Below, one piece after another: positions 8,967 through 18,761 of a stretch of DNA of 64,000 nucleotides. Positions within the stretch are counted from its first letter, which is position 1; every line of letters begins with the position of its first letter. Both the position numbers and the translations under genes were made by a program. The notes under the pieces are model-generated. The model saw only the letters and a list, made by a program, of their open reading frames with translations. It searched no databases and was not told the origin of the DNA. The stretch comes from Burkholderiaceae bacterium (GTDB lineage Bacteria; Pseudomonadota; Gammaproteobacteria; Burkholderiales; Burkholderiaceae_B), in assembly GCA_021208885.1 (NCBI GenBank), contig JAJOJF010000029.1:29549-93548 (forward strand). The letters are read 5' to 3'.

Positions 8967-9593
8967 ATGCGTCTGATGCATCACGATATCGACTGGCCAT
9001 TGCTGTATTCATACCGGCGTTGTCCATATGCCATGCGAGCCCGCATGGCGCTTAGGGTTGCGGGCATTCAATGCAAAATCATTGACATTCATTTGCGCCA
9101 CAAACCCGAACATATGCTTAGGGTATCCCCTAAAGGCACAGTGCCGGTGCTTTGCCTGAGCACAGATGAAGTTATCGATGAAAGCCTCGATATCATGCGC
9201 TGGGCGCTTCATAAAAACGATCCGCAACAGTGGCTTGATGGCCTTCACAATGCAAAAGCCCAATATCTTTTGTTGCAAACAGATGGGCCGTTCAAGCAAG
9301 CCCTTGATCAGTACAAGTATGCGTCGAGGTTTCCCGAGGCCAATCCAGTGCAATCTCGGCAGCGCGCGATGGCTTCACTCATTGAGCCATTGGCGGACCA
9401 CTTGAAGCATCAGCCATTTATCGGTGGCGACAAGCCTGTCTTGCAGGATGTGGCCATCTTTCCGTTTGTGAGACAGTTCGCTGGTGTTGAGCCATCGTGG
9501 TTCGAGTCGCATGTCGATGTATCGGTGCGGGATTGGCTGCACGGGTGGGTGAGTTCGGAGCTGTTTGTTGCGATTATGCAAAAACCTGGATAG
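8967..9593 (+). CDS. glutathione S-transferase-like protein
   Basis: This 208-aa GST-fold protein has an N-terminal thioredoxin-like domain with the catalytic-type motif YRRCPYAMRAR (a CPYA active site, as in omega/beta-like or glutaredoxin-2-like GSTs), cis-Pro at GTVPVL, and EVIDESLDIMRW as the glutathione gamma-glutamyl contact. The C-terminal helical domain is compact. An internal ATG at 8976 is an alternative start. It is divergent from proX. Probably a thiol transferase; substrate unknown. Confidence 0.75.
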   Translation: MRLMHHDIDWPLLYSYRRCPYAMRARMALRVAGIQCKIIDIHLRHKPEHMLRVSPKGTVPVLCLSTDEVIDESLDIMRWALHKNDPQQWLDGLHNAKAQYLLLQTDGPFKQALDQYKYASRFPEANPVQSRQRAMASLIEPLADHLKHQPFIGGDKPVLQDVAIFPFVRQFAGVEPSWFESHVDVSVRDWLHGWVSSELFVAIMQKPG

Positions 9594-9692
9594 CGAATAT
9601 CACCAAATATGACAGTTGGTTGCGATGTTGGCACGCTAGAGGCCACTTAAAGCACACTGTGATTGCGCAACATTAGTACATTGGGGGTTTAT

Positions 9693-11117
9693 ATGGGACA
9701 GCCAGTAACCGCTAGGCGAGCGATCCTATCGGGCGTCGTAGGCAATGTGCTTGAGTGGTTTGATTTTGCGATCTACGGATTTTTCGCTGTCACGATTGGC
9801 AAAATCTTCTTCCCGCAAGAGGATCCCGTGGCGCAGGTGCTTGCGGCGTTTGGCGTATTTGCGATTGGCTTTCTGATGAGGCCGGTGGGCGGCATTTTGC
9901 TTGGTCACATCGGCGACAAGCACGGACGACATAAGGCGATGTTGGTGTCAGTCATCTTGATGGCCGTTCCTACGTTTTTGGTTGGCATTTTGCCTGGCTA
10001 TGAGACGCTCGGCTTGGCTGCGCCTGTGCTGTTGCTGCTTTTGAGGATGCTGCAGGGACTCTCGGTGGGCGGTGAGTACACCACATCGATTGTCTACATG
10101 ATTGAAAACGCTCATCCGGGCAATCGTGGGCTCGCAGGTTCATTGAGTGTCATGGGTGCTGTCGGTGGCATCTTGCTGGGCTCCGCTGTTGGCGCTGGTC
10201 TTGCTGCCAATCTGTCCGAGGCGGATTTACAGCAATGGGGTTGGCGTGTGCCATTCGTTCTTGGCCTGTTGCTTGGCTTGGCAGCGATCTATTTGCGCCG
10301 CGGTTTGCATGTTGTGCCTGTTGGCATAAAGCTTTCAAACAGCCCATTTGTTGAATCGATTAAGCATCATCGTGGTCCGATGCTGCAAGTCGCGGGCCTT
10401 TCTGTCATCAATGCAACTGTATTTCAGATCACGTTCATCTACATAGTCAGTTGGCTAGAGACCGTTGATGGCTTGCCCCCGCAAACTGCGCTTCAGATCA
10501 ACACGGTCAGCATGGCAGCTTTGTTGCCCATGATGCTTTTGGGTGGATGGCTCTCGGACCGTGTTGGCGGCAAGCCCGTTCTGGTCACGGCGGCGGTACT
10601 GATCACAGCTCTTGCCTGGCCACTTTTCTGGCTGATGCACCACTCGAGCCTGCCGCTGATTTACGCTGGGCAGCTAGGTTTTTCTGTCGTGCTTGGGCTT
10701 TACATTGGCGCACAACCAGCCTACATCGTTAAAGTGATTGCGCCACATGTTCGTTGCACGGCGTTGGGCCTGGGTTACAACATTACGCTTGGGCTAGCAG
10801 GTGGGTTAAGCCCAATGACGGCGACTTGGTTAGTTCACCGCACGCACGATGATTTAAGCCCCGCATACATCATCATTGTCACGGGCCTTCTCGCTTTATT
10901 GGCATTGTGGTCAGTTCGCGAGTCGCAGATGCCTGTTGACCCTGGCCATCTTGCGCGCGCACAGGAGTTGTTGGCTGCTGTCGATCGTGGCGGCGTGCCG
11001 TCAAACCCGATGATTGTGAATTCGATTGCGCGCAGTTTCGGGCTTGACGTTAAAGCCAGTGCGCCACTCGAAGAGACAATTCAACGAATACGGCACGCGG
11101 TGAACCGTGCTTCATGA
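9693..11117 (+). CDS. MFS transporter, metabolite:H+ symporter (MHS) family
   Basis: This is a 12-span inner-membrane secondary transporter of 474 aa. The start at 9693 (MGQPVTARRA) is preferred over upstream in-frame codons because GGGGGT lies just before it. The N-terminus NVLEWFDFAIYGFF and the GHIGDKHGRHKAM loop are hallmarks of the MHS subfamily (ProP, ShiA, KgtP and relatives). It ends with a soluble tail of about 65 residues. The neighbouring betaine importer makes an osmolyte plausible, but dicarboxylates or aromatic acids are equally typical. Its end overlaps the convergent XdhC-type gene by 6 bases. Confidence 0.82.
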   Translation: MGQPVTARRAILSGVVGNVLEWFDFAIYGFFAVTIGKIFFPQEDPVAQVLAAFGVFAIGFLMRPVGGILLGHIGDKHGRHKAMLVSVILMAVPTFLVGILPGYETLGLAAPVLLLLLRMLQGLSVGGEYTTSIVYMIENAHPGNRGLAGSLSVMGAVGGILLGSAVGAGLAANLSEADLQQWGWRVPFVLGLLLGLAAIYLRRGLHVVPVGIKLSNSPFVESIKHHRGPMLQVAGLSVINATVFQITFIYIVSWLETVDGLPPQTALQINTVSMAALLPMMLLGGWLSDRVGGKPVLVTAAVLITALAWPLFWLMHHSSLPLIYAGQLGFSVVLGLYIGAQPAYIVKVIAPHVRCTALGLGYNITLGLAGGLSPMTATWLVHRTHDDLSPAYIIIVTGLLALLALWSVRESQMPVDPGHLARAQELLAAVDRGGVPSNPMIVNSIARSFGLDVKASAPLEETIQRIRHAVNRAS

Positions 11118-12140
11118 GCCGGCTTTCTCCTGCGCAGACTTTGCGTGTGCTACGTCCATGTCTCTGGGCAGGGGCACCCCGTTCTTAACAGCCAGCACTT
11201 CGGCCATTACACTGACCGAGATTTCGGCAGGCGTTTTGCTGCCAATGTAAATGCCAATTGGGCCTCGCAAACGTGCCAACGACTCTTCGGTCTGCCCAAA
11301 ATGTTCAATCATGCGCTTGCGTCGTGCCGCGTTATTGCTGCGTGAACCGATAGCGCCAACGTAAAACGCTTCTGTTTCAAGCGCTTCAAGCAAAGCCAGG
11401 TCGTCAAGTTTTGGGTCGTGGGTTAGTGCCAGCACGCAGGTGCGACGATCCGGCTTAAACAGCTTGACGGCATCGTCTGGCCACTCGCTCATGCGGTTAA
11501 CGCCCGTGGTGGTCCACCCAGAGGCATATTCTTCGCGCGGATCGCAGACGGTGACTGTAAAGCCGTTAAAGATCGCCATGGTGGCGATGTATTCGCCAAG
11601 CTGTCCGGCGCCGATCAACAGCATCCGGTAAGACGGCCCGAACGTGTTAACGAGCATGTCTTCATTAACGCGCAGACTGTCAGCAGTCTCTGTGGGCTCC
11701 AGAGTCACTGCGCCAGTGTTCATGTCAGTGACACGGCGCACCAAGTCACCGCGTTCTAACTGTTCGATCAGTTCAGTTAGTAGTTGCGCATCCGGATTGA
11801 ATTCCAACAAAAGTTCAAGTGTGCCGCCACATGGCAAACCAAATCGATGAGCTTCATCAGCGGTGATACCGTAGCGCATGCGTTTGGGCACGCCTTCCAT
11901 GGCCATGCCAGGCTTGTTTTGGCCATCTGCGGGTTGGGTGAATTCTCGAATCAGGTCATCTTCAATGCAGCCGCCAGATACCGAACCAACCACTGCGCCA
12001 GTCTCACACATGGCCATGATTGAGCCAATGGGCCGAGGTGATGATCCCCAGGTGCGCATGACGGTCACCAGCACCGCCCGCTGGTTGGCATCGCGCCATT
12101 CTTTCAGCCGTTTCAGTACGATCAAGTCCTGGTTTTGCAT
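11112..12140 (-). CDS. XdhC/CoxI family molybdenum-enzyme maturation factor
   Basis: This cytosolic factor of the family that binds molybdenum cofactor, helps insert it and its terminal sulfur into molybdenum hydroxylases, and is then released. At 342 aa it has the N-terminal XdhC/CoxI domain (VTVMRTWGSSPRPIGS, GSVSGGCIEDD) and a C-terminal Rossmann domain (LLIGAGQLGEYIA). It is the last gene of the cox-like operon, 24 bases after coxG, so its client is almost certainly the hydroxylase encoded upstream. Confidence 0.88.
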   Translation of the reverse strand: MQNQDLIVLKRLKEWRDANQRAVLVTVMRTWGSSPRPIGSIMAMCETGAVVGSVSGGCIEDDLIREFTQPADGQNKPGMAMEGVPKRMRYGITADEAHRFGLPCGGTLELLLEFNPDAQLLTELIEQLERGDLVRRVTDMNTGAVTLEPTETADSLRVNEDMLVNTFGPSYRMLLIGAGQLGEYIATMAIFNGFTVTVCDPREEYASGWTTTGVNRMSEWPDDAVKLFKPDRRTCVLALTHDPKLDDLALLEALETEAFYVGAIGSRSNNAARRKRMIEHFGQTEESLARLRGPIGIYIGSKTPAEISVSVMAEVLAVKNGVPLPRDMDVAHAKSAQEKAGS

Positions 12141-12164
12141 GATGACTACTCAAAAAGTTGTCTC

Positions 12165-12791
12165 TTATGATCCTGAGCTTACAACAGCGATGACCACGGC
12201 AACCGCTGCAGCTACTGCAATCCACAGCCAGCGTGGCACACCAGCGTTCGATGACGGTGCAGCTTTACTGTCTTGGGCTGGCGTCGCAGTTGCTGGCGAA
12301 GTAGCTGTCAGCCCGGATTGTTGGCTTTCTTCAGCCTCAGATGCGCCGGTCTGGCTAGCAAGCGCTTTTTCAAAGCGTTTAAAGAAATCATCAGCCATGG
12401 ATTTCGCAGCACCGTCGATTAAGCGCTGGCCTAATTGAGCTAGCTTGCCACCGACTTGTGATTCCACGGTGTAGCGTAATTCAACGCCTTGGTCGTTTTC
12501 TACGAGCTCAACGTGCGAGACACCCTTGCCGTGGCCAGCTACGCCGCCTTGCGCTTCAAATTTCAGGGTGTAGGATTTTGGTGGCTGGATGTCAGAGAGT
12601 TCGACCTTGCCAGTGAACTTGGCTGATACGGGCCCGACTTTGATGGCGGCTGCAGTTTGGTAGACGTTCTCGGATTCGAGTTCGAACTTTTGGCATCCAG
12701 GAATGCATTGCTTGAGGATTTCTGGGTCGTTAAGTGCTGCCCAGGCTTGTTGGGCGGTGGCCGAGAGTTGGCGGCTTCCTTGCATCTGCAT
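12165..12791 (-). CDS. coxG: CoxG-like SRPBCC protein with membrane anchor
   Basis: This 208-aa protein has an N-terminal SRPBCC (START-like) domain (about 1-150; MQGSRQLSATAQQAWAAL, IPGCQKFE, GKVELSD) and a C-terminal hydrophobic helix (about 186-205) that should anchor it to the membrane. In Afipia (Oligotropha) carboxidovorans, CoxG recruits CO dehydrogenase to the cytoplasmic membrane. The Ser/Ala-rich linker before the anchor fits that role. It lies between coxE and the XdhC-type gene. Confidence 0.87.
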   Translation of the reverse strand: MQMQGSRQLSATAQQAWAALNDPEILKQCIPGCQKFELESENVYQTAAAIKVGPVSAKFTGKVELSDIQPPKSYTLKFEAQGGVAGHGKGVSHVELVENDQGVELRYTVESQVGGKLAQLGQRLIDGAAKSMADDFFKRFEKALASQTGASEAEESQQSGLTATSPATATPAQDSKAAPSSNAGVPRWLWIAVAAAVAVVIAVVSSGS

Positions 12792-12812
12792 TGTCTTCTC
12801 CGAGTCGAGTCT

Positions 12813-13997
12813 TTAACGTATTTGTTTCATAAGCTTGGCAAGTGAGCTGGCCAAGGTGCTCAGGTGTTCGAGGTTGTGGATCGCGAGCATTTTGTCTACG
12901 TAGCGATCTAGTACTTGGGCGCCACCGGCCAATGGTTGATATCCATCGTACCGCAACAAGGGATTTAGCCACACCGTTGCTCTCGCTTGACGGGTAAGCC
13001 AGTCAAGCTCTTGCGCCAAGCTATCGTGGTCACCCGTGTCCAGCCCATCCGTGATTAGTAACACCAAGGTGCGGTTGCCAATGATGTCATGACGATGATC
13101 TTCACGAATTTTCTTTAACGCTGCACCAAGTTGTGTACCGCCACCAAAGTCAGCGATGGCTTGATTGGCCATGGCAAGCATGACATCGGTGTCGCGCTCA
13201 GCAAACGCCGCGTTTAGGTCAGTGAGCTGCGTGCCAAATGCAAATACATCGCGCGTCCGGTGATAGAGTGCCTGATGCAAAAAAGCAAGCATCAGTCTGG
13301 CATAGCGCTCCATGGAGCCTGACACGTCTACTAATACAAGCAATGGCAATGCAACTCTACGTCGTTTACTCATGGGTAATGACAGGAAATCACCATCGTG
13401 CCGGGCAGCGAACTGCATGAGGCGTCGCCAATGCAAATGGTCACCGTGACTGCCAAACTGCCGGCGTCTGGCATCAATGGTGGGCAACGCTAGCGGGATC
13501 TCCCGAACCAGTCTTTCAATCAGCTTGAACTCGCTGGCACTGAGCTGGTTAAAGTCAGCGTGACGCAGTCGAGCGCGGTCGCTGGCACTCATGGCGGCAT
13601 CAAGCTCGATCTTTTCTTCTTTGGGCGGGCTCTTTTGCTGGTGTGGTTTGGATGGTGCTTGTAACGCTTCTTGCGCGCGCGCACTGCGCGCCGGCGGCTT
13701 GTTCTCGGCCTTGGCCTGCGGAAGCAACTGCGCCATCAATTGCTTGGCGATCTCCGGGTTCCTGAAGTAAGCCTCAAATAAATCAACGAATACGTGCTGA
13801 TCCTCTTGGCGGCTCACCAGCACCGCACGCAAGGCTGCCTCAACATCAGATTTACGTCCAAGATCAACCATGCCCAGAGCTTGTTGAGCCAGGCTGATAC
13901 GTGCACTATCGATTGGCAGACCTGCTCGCCTTAACATGCGACCAAAGCCGATGAGATTGTCAGCCAGTTTGCCCGCTCGTGCATCACCTAGAACCAT
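12813..13997 (-). CDS. coxE: CoxE-like von Willebrand factor A domain protein
   Basis: This is the partner of the AAA+ protein CoxD in maturing the molybdenum/copper or molybdenum active site. It has 394 aa. The C-terminal VWA domain carries a metal-ion-dependent adhesion site DVSGS (D224, S226, S228) and later conserved T and D residues (FAFGTQLTDL, LLITDGLDTGD). The middle (about 95-145) is charged and low in complexity. It is spaced 18 bases after coxD and 21 before coxG. MoxR/VWA pairs act as metal-centre chaperones. Confidence 0.88.
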   Translation of the reverse strand: MVLGDARAGKLADNLIGFGRMLRRAGLPIDSARISLAQQALGMVDLGRKSDVEAALRAVLVSRQEDQHVFVDLFEAYFRNPEIAKQLMAQLLPQAKAENKPPARSARAQEALQAPSKPHQQKSPPKEEKIELDAAMSASDRARLRHADFNQLSASEFKLIERLVREIPLALPTIDARRRQFGSHGDHLHWRRLMQFAARHDGDFLSLPMSKRRRVALPLLVLVDVSGSMERYARLMLAFLHQALYHRTRDVFAFGTQLTDLNAAFAERDTDVMLAMANQAIADFGGGTQLGAALKKIREDHRHDIIGNRTLVLLITDGLDTGDHDSLAQELDWLTRQARATVWLNPLLRYDGYQPLAGGAQVLDRYVDKMLAIHNLEHLSTLASSLAKLMKQIR

Positions 13998-14015
13998 GTT
14001 GCCACCTTGAGATCC

Positions 14016-14915
14016 TCAGGACTCAGTGGCCAGCAACTCTTGCAGCATGGGCTCAAGCGCAGCGACATCATCTCGCTGCTTAAAGAGAACGCCAGCGGTA
14101 TTTTCAACAACTTCGGGGTCAAGTTGCAGGGTTTCAAGTGCCACCAATGCCTTGGCCCATTCAACGCTTTCAGCAATACCAGGTGCACGGCTAAAGGCGT
14201 CAGCAAATGGTTTGTGACGTAACCGCTGGACGAAGTCAGCGACCTGCTGGCTTAACTGCTTGGCAATGCCAGGCACCTGCTCGGCAATGATGGCGAGTTC
14301 TCGATCACGGTCGGGATAGTCAACCCAGTGATACAGGCAGCGACGTTTGACCGCGTCGTTCAAGTCGCGGGTGCGGTTGCTCGTTAAAATCGTCAGCGGT
14401 GGAGTCCGTGCTTTGATGGTGCCAAGCTCAGGGATGCTGACCTGATATTCGCCCAAATACTCCAGTAAAAACGCCTCAAACGGTTCGTCTGCTCGGTCGA
14501 CTTCATCGATCAGTAGCACCGCACCTACACCTGGCGTTTGCAGGGCTTGTAGCAAAGGCCGTTTGATGAGGTAGTGCGCTTGATAAACCTCGCGCTCGAT
14601 TTCCTCAGGCGTGCGAGTCTCTTGCGCAGCTTTCAAGTGAATGAGCTGGGCTGCGTAGTTCCATTCGTAGAGCGCATCACGCTGTTCGAGCCCGTCATAA
14701 CATTGCAAACGGATCAGGCTGCGCCCGGTGATGGTCGATAGCGCCTTGGCAAGCTCCGTTTTACCGACACCGGGGTCACCCTCAAGCAACAGAGGCCGAC
14801 CAAGGCGAGTCGCCAAATGCACGGCAGTAGCCAATCGCCGGTCGGGGAAATACCCGACCGACTGCAAGCTTTGTACCCAGTCATCAACGCTGTCTGGTTG
14901 CTGATTTAGCGTCAA
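14016..14915 (-). CDS. coxD: CoxD-like MoxR AAA+ ATPase chaperone
   Basis: This is an AAA+ ATPase of the MoxR group (299 aa). Walker A is GDPGVGKT (46-53), Walker B VLLIDEVDRAD, and sensor 1 TSNRTRDLNDAVKRR. In CO dehydrogenase systems CoxD is the membrane-associated chaperone needed to build the bimetallic cofactor. Its start abuts the coxM stop with no gap. Confidence 0.9.
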   Translation of the reverse strand: MTLNQQPDSVDDWVQSLQSVGYFPDRRLATAVHLATRLGRPLLLEGDPGVGKTELAKALSTITGRSLIRLQCYDGLEQRDALYEWNYAAQLIHLKAAQETRTPEEIEREVYQAHYLIKRPLLQALQTPGVGAVLLIDEVDRADEPFEAFLLEYLGEYQVSIPELGTIKARTPPLTILTSNRTRDLNDAVKRRCLYHWVDYPDRDRELAIIAEQVPGIAKQLSQQVADFVQRLRHKPFADAFSRAPGIAESVEWAKALVALETLQLDPEVVENTAGVLFKQRDDVAALEPMLQELLATES

Positions 14916-15716
14916 TCAGCTCTCCTTGCCTAGCGCTTGATTTACAGCACGTTGCGTCTGGATCTTGATGAGCTCGGCCCGATACTCGGGGCTCGCATGC
15001 AAATCACCACTCAGATCTGAAGCGTCAATCAAAACGCTTTCAACGGCATCAGCCGAGAAGTTTGCGTTTAATGCGGCTTCCAGGCCAGCGTGGCGGAACA
15101 CGCCATTGCCAGCACCGGTGATAGCTACCCGAACACCGTGGGCAGTTTTAGCGACGAATACACCAACCAAGGCGTAACGTGAGGCGGGTTGCTTGAATTT
15201 GGCATATGCGGCCATTTCGGGCACGGGGAAGCTCACCGCGGTGATTAGTTCGCCTGGTTCAAGTGCAGTTGCATACAGACCCTGGAAGAAATCATCGGCT
15301 GCGATTTCGCGCTTATTCGTCTTGACGGTTGCGCCAAGTCCCAAAACGGCGCTCGGGTAGCAGGCTGAAGGGTCGTTGTTGGCGACCGATCCTCCGATCG
15401 TACCCATGGCACGTACTTGCTTATCACCGATACCGCCAGCGAGTTTGGCCAGGCCTGGAATTTTGCTGGTGACTAAAGGGTCGGTTGCCACAGCCTGGTG
15501 TCGAGTCATGGCACCGATCACGATTGCACCATTGTCTTCACAGATACCTGCGAGTTGCGACAGGCCACCCAAATCTACCAGCGTTTCGGGTTGCATGAGA
15601 CGCTGCTTCATTGAGGCCAGCATGGTCTGTCCACCTGCTAGAAGCTGCCCGCCATCATTGAGCAATTGCACAGCCTGATCCAACGATTCAGCACGCTTGA
15701 ATTCAAAGTTATACAT
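14916..15716 (-). CDS. coxM: CoxM-like FAD-binding subunit of molybdenum hydroxylase
   Basis: This medium subunit carries electrons from the iron-sulfur subunit to an acceptor through FAD. It has 266 aa, as expected. FAD-binding signatures are LLAGGQTML (N-terminal, around 25-33) and TIGGSVANNDPSA (106-118). It lies 14 bases downstream of coxL; the S-L-M order matches form II rather than the M-S-L order of classical form I CO dehydrogenase. Confidence 0.9.
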   Translation of the reverse strand: MYNFEFKRAESLDQAVQLLNDGGQLLAGGQTMLASMKQRLMQPETLVDLGGLSQLAGICEDNGAIVIGAMTRHQAVATDPLVTSKIPGLAKLAGGIGDKQVRAMGTIGGSVANNDPSACYPSAVLGLGATVKTNKREIAADDFFQGLYATALEPGELITAVSFPVPEMAAYAKFKQPASRYALVGVFVAKTAHGVRVAITGAGNGVFRHAGLEAALNANFSADAVESVLIDASDLSGDLHASPEYRAELIKIQTQRAVNQALGKES

Positions 15717-15730
15717 GGTGTGCTTGCTCC

Positions 15731-18112
15731 TTAGGCTTTGGCTTGTTGAATTGCTTGCCAGACGCGGTGTGGCGTGGCCGGCATGTCCAGATCTTTGACG
15801 CCAAGTGGTGCCAAAGCATCAAGGACGGCATTGATCACTGCCGGAGGCGATCCTATGGCGCCGGCTTCACCACAACCCTTGGTACCCAAGGGGTTGGTGG
15901 TGCAAGGCGTGCAAACGTGGCCAATCTTGAAGTCAGGCAAGTCATCTGCACGCGGCATGGTGTAGTCCATGAACGAGCCAGTCAATAATTGGGCTGTTTC
16001 ACGGTCATAAACACAGTTCTCCATCAGTGCTTGACCAATGCCTTGGGCCAGACCGCCATGGACCTGTCCTTCGACAATCATCGGGTTGATGATGGTGCCG
16101 AAGTCGTCCATGGCTGTGAATCTATCAACACGAGTCTCGCCAGTTTTGGGGTTGATTTCAACTTCGCAGATATAGGTGCCAGCCGGGAAGGTGAAGTTGG
16201 TCGGGTCATAGAACGCCGTCTCGTTTAAGCCCGGCTCCAAAGTCTCAAGCGGGTAGTTATGCGGCACGTATGCGGCCAAAGCCACCTGTGCAAACGGCAC
16301 TTTCTTATCCGTCCCTTTGACTGTGAACTCGCCATTGGTGAACTCAACATCCGTATCGCTAGCCTCCATGAGATGAGCAGCGATTTTCTTGGCTTTGGCT
16401 TCGATCTTGTCGATCGCACGCATGATCGCTGAGCCACCAACCGAGATTGACCGTGAGCCATAGGTGCCCATGCCGAAAGGCACACGGCCAGTATCGCCGT
16501 GAACGATGTCAACGTTCTCTACCGGGATACCCAGGCGGGCCGCCACCACTTGTGCGAAGGTTGTTTCGTGACCCTGGCCATGGCTGTGTGAGCCAGTGAA
16601 GACCGTTACGCTGCCAGTTGGGTGCACCCGTACTTCACCGCACTCGAACAAGCCCGCACGGGCACCCAAAGCGCCAGCGATGTTGCTTGGCGCCAGGCCG
16701 CAGGCTTCGATGTAGCTTGAATAGCCAATGCCGCGCAGCAGACCTTTGGCCTCACTTGCTTTGCGGCGGGCCTCAAACCCGGCCACATCAGCCAGTTCCA
16801 TGGCCTTGTCCAGGCACTGGTGGAAGTCGCCGGTGTCGTATTGCAGCGCTACGGGTGTTTGGTAAGGGAACTCGCCAATGAAGTTGCGACGGCGGATTTC
16901 GTCCTGGCTTAAGCCAAGCTCCCAGCCTGCGCGTGAGACGATACGCTCAAGTAGATAAGTGGCCTCAGGACGGCCAGCACCACGATACGCATCAACCGGT
17001 GCCGTGTTGGTGAACCAGGCATCAACCTCGACATAGATTTGCGGCGTGGTGTATTGGCCTGCCAAGAGTGTGGCATACAGGATGGTTGGGATACATGTGG
17101 AGAAGGTCGACAGGTATGCGCCCATATTGGCGTCAGTGTGCACACGCAAGGCAAGGAACTTGCCATCCTTGTCCATGGCCATCTCAGCGTGCGTGACGTG
17201 ATCACGGCCGTGGGCATCAGAGAGGAAGGCTTCAGTGCGGTCTGCGGTCCACTTGACCGTCTTATTGAGCTTTTTGGCTGCCCACGTTACGCAAACGTCT
17301 TCAGCGTAGAGATAGATCTTCGAGCCAAACCCTCCGCCCACATCAGGTGCAATCACGCGAACCTTATGTTCGGGCAGGCCCATCACGAAAGCGGTGAGCA
17401 ACAGGCGCTCGACGTGCGGATTTTGGTTGGCAACGTAGAGTGTGTATTCATCAGAGGCCCGGTTGTAGCAACCGATGGCTGCGCGCGGCTCCATCGCGTT
17501 GGGCACCAAGCGATTGTTGATGAGATCGATTTTGGTGACGTGAGCCGCACCTTCAAATGCCTTGTCCACCGCCTCTTTCTCGCCGATCGCCCACTTATAG
17601 CAATGGTTCTTGGGTGCTTGGTCGTGGATTTGGGGCGCACCGTCTTTGCCGGCATCGCGGATATCCGCCACCGCTGGCAGGACATCGTAGTCAACTTCAA
17701 CGAGCTCAGCAGCGTTGCGCGCTTGCTCCAGCGTCTCGGCGATCACCATAGCGACATGGTCACCCACGTAGCGAGCTTTACCCTGGCAAAGAATTGGGTG
17801 GGGTGGCTCTTTCATAGGCTCGCCGTTAGTGCTGGTGATCAACCAACCACAGGGCAAACCATTGACATTGTCAGCAGCCACATCCTGGCCGTCATACACA
17901 GCCACCACGCCAGGCGCGGCCAGTGCTGTGCTCTTGTCAATTGACTTGATCACGGCATGAGCGTGTGGTGAGCGTACAAAGTACGCATACACCATGTTGT
18001 TGATCTGGATGTCGTCGGTGTACTGACCTGCGCCAGTCAGGAAACGCTCATCTTCCTTGCGTAATACAGCCTCACCGATGTACGGCAGGTTTGCGAAATC
18101 ATTCGATCCCAT
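15731..18112 (-). CDS. coxL: form II CoxL-like large subunit, molybdenum hydroxylase
   Basis: This is the molybdopterin-binding catalytic subunit (793 aa) of an aerobic CO dehydrogenase or aldehyde oxidase-type enzyme. The active-site loop reads AYRGAGR (375-381, bases 16970-16990), the signature of form II (BMS-type) CoxL, not the AYxCSFR of proven form I CO dehydrogenases. The Cys that binds copper is therefore absent. Other family motifs are [10 protein letters not shown] (256-265) and, near the end, GTKGCGEAG with the catalytic Glu. Substrate is uncertain: CO, an aldehyde or an N-heterocycle. An accessory set (D, E, G, XdhC) follows in the same operon. Confidence 0.9.
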   Translation of the reverse strand: MGSNDFANLPYIGEAVLRKEDERFLTGAGQYTDDIQINNMVYAYFVRSPHAHAVIKSIDKSTALAAPGVVAVYDGQDVAADNVNGLPCGWLITSTNGEPMKEPPHPILCQGKARYVGDHVAMVIAETLEQARNAAELVEVDYDVLPAVADIRDAGKDGAPQIHDQAPKNHCYKWAIGEKEAVDKAFEGAAHVTKIDLINNRLVPNAMEPRAAIGCYNRASDEYTLYVANQNPHVERLLLTAFVMGLPEHKVRVIAPDVGGGFGSKIYLYAEDVCVTWAAKKLNKTVKWTADRTEAFLSDAHGRDHVTHAEMAMDKDGKFLALRVHTDANMGAYLSTFSTCIPTILYATLLAGQYTTPQIYVEVDAWFTNTAPVDAYRGAGRPEATYLLERIVSRAGWELGLSQDEIRRRNFIGEFPYQTPVALQYDTGDFHQCLDKAMELADVAGFEARRKASEAKGLLRGIGYSSYIEACGLAPSNIAGALGARAGLFECGEVRVHPTGSVTVFTGSHSHGQGHETTFAQVVAARLGIPVENVDIVHGDTGRVPFGMGTYGSRSISVGGSAIMRAIDKIEAKAKKIAAHLMEASDTDVEFTNGEFTVKGTDKKVPFAQVALAAYVPHNYPLETLEPGLNETAFYDPTNFTFPAGTYICEVEINPKTGETRVDRFTAMDDFGTIINPMIVEGQVHGGLAQGIGQALMENCVYDRETAQLLTGSFMDYTMPRADDLPDFKIGHVCTPCTTNPLGTKGCGEAGAIGSPPAVINAVLDALAPLGVKDLDMPATPHRVWQAIQQAKA

Positions 18113-18133
18113 CTCTGTCTCCTGTTGTCGGCC

Positions 18134-18601
18134 TTAGGCCTTCATTTGGGCTGCGCCCTGTTTTACAGCGCGCACAATGTTCTGGTAACCGGTACAGCGG
18201 CAAATGTTGCCTTCAAGCAGTTCCCGGATTTCGTGCTCTGAGGCACCTGGGTGCTTGGAGCAAAGGTCCACTGCACTCATCACCATGCCGGTGGTGCAGA
18301 AACCGCACTGCAGGCCATGACAATCTTTAAATGCTTGCTGCATGGGATGCATCTGACCATCAGCTGTGCTCAAGCCTTCGATGGTGGTCACTGATTTGCC
18401 TGCCATCTGCGCTAGCAGTACATTGCACGACTTGATTGCATCACCGTTGACAAGCACCGTACAGGCGCCACATTGGGCTGTGTCACAGCCGACATGGGTA
18501 CCCGTAAGTCCCATGTGTTCTCGCAAGGCTTGCACCAACAATGTGTTTGGTTCAGCCTCAAGCGTGACTGTCTTTCCATTGACCGTCAGTTCGGTTTTCA
18601 T
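18134..18601 (-). CDS. coxS: CoxS-like [2Fe-2S] subunit of molybdenum hydroxylase
   Basis: This is the small iron-sulfur subunit, 155 aa. The plant-type ferredoxin cluster is bound by C39, C44, C47 and C59. The second cluster, near molybdopterin, is bound by C99, C102, C134 and C136. Both sets are complete, so the protein should be functional. It is the first gene of the cox-like operon and lies 21 bases before coxL. About 160 bases separate it from the preceding gene on this strand, leaving room for the operon promoter. Confidence 0.94.
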   Translation of the reverse strand: MKTELTVNGKTVTLEAEPNTLLVQALREHMGLTGTHVGCDTAQCGACTVLVNGDAIKSCNVLLAQMAGKSVTTIEGLSTADGQMHPMQQAFKDCHGLQCGFCTTGMVMSAVDLCSKHPGASEHEIRELLEGNICRCTGYQNIVRAVKQGAAQMKA

Positions 18602-18761
18602 AGCGAAGTCTCCTGATGAAACGCTTAAGTCGTTTTTAATTCTCTGAGTCCTTCATCCTAGAGGACATCAGGCATTTCATCAATCATTCACGTACAAACT
18701 GCTGTCAGGGAAAATACTGAGTCTGCTCACGAATTAAGCGAACTTGGCTACCAGAATGACC

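Noticed and set aside
17039..17944. Plus-strand open frame of 301 codons
   Set aside because: It is a mirror of the conserved coxL gene and has no recognisable domain.
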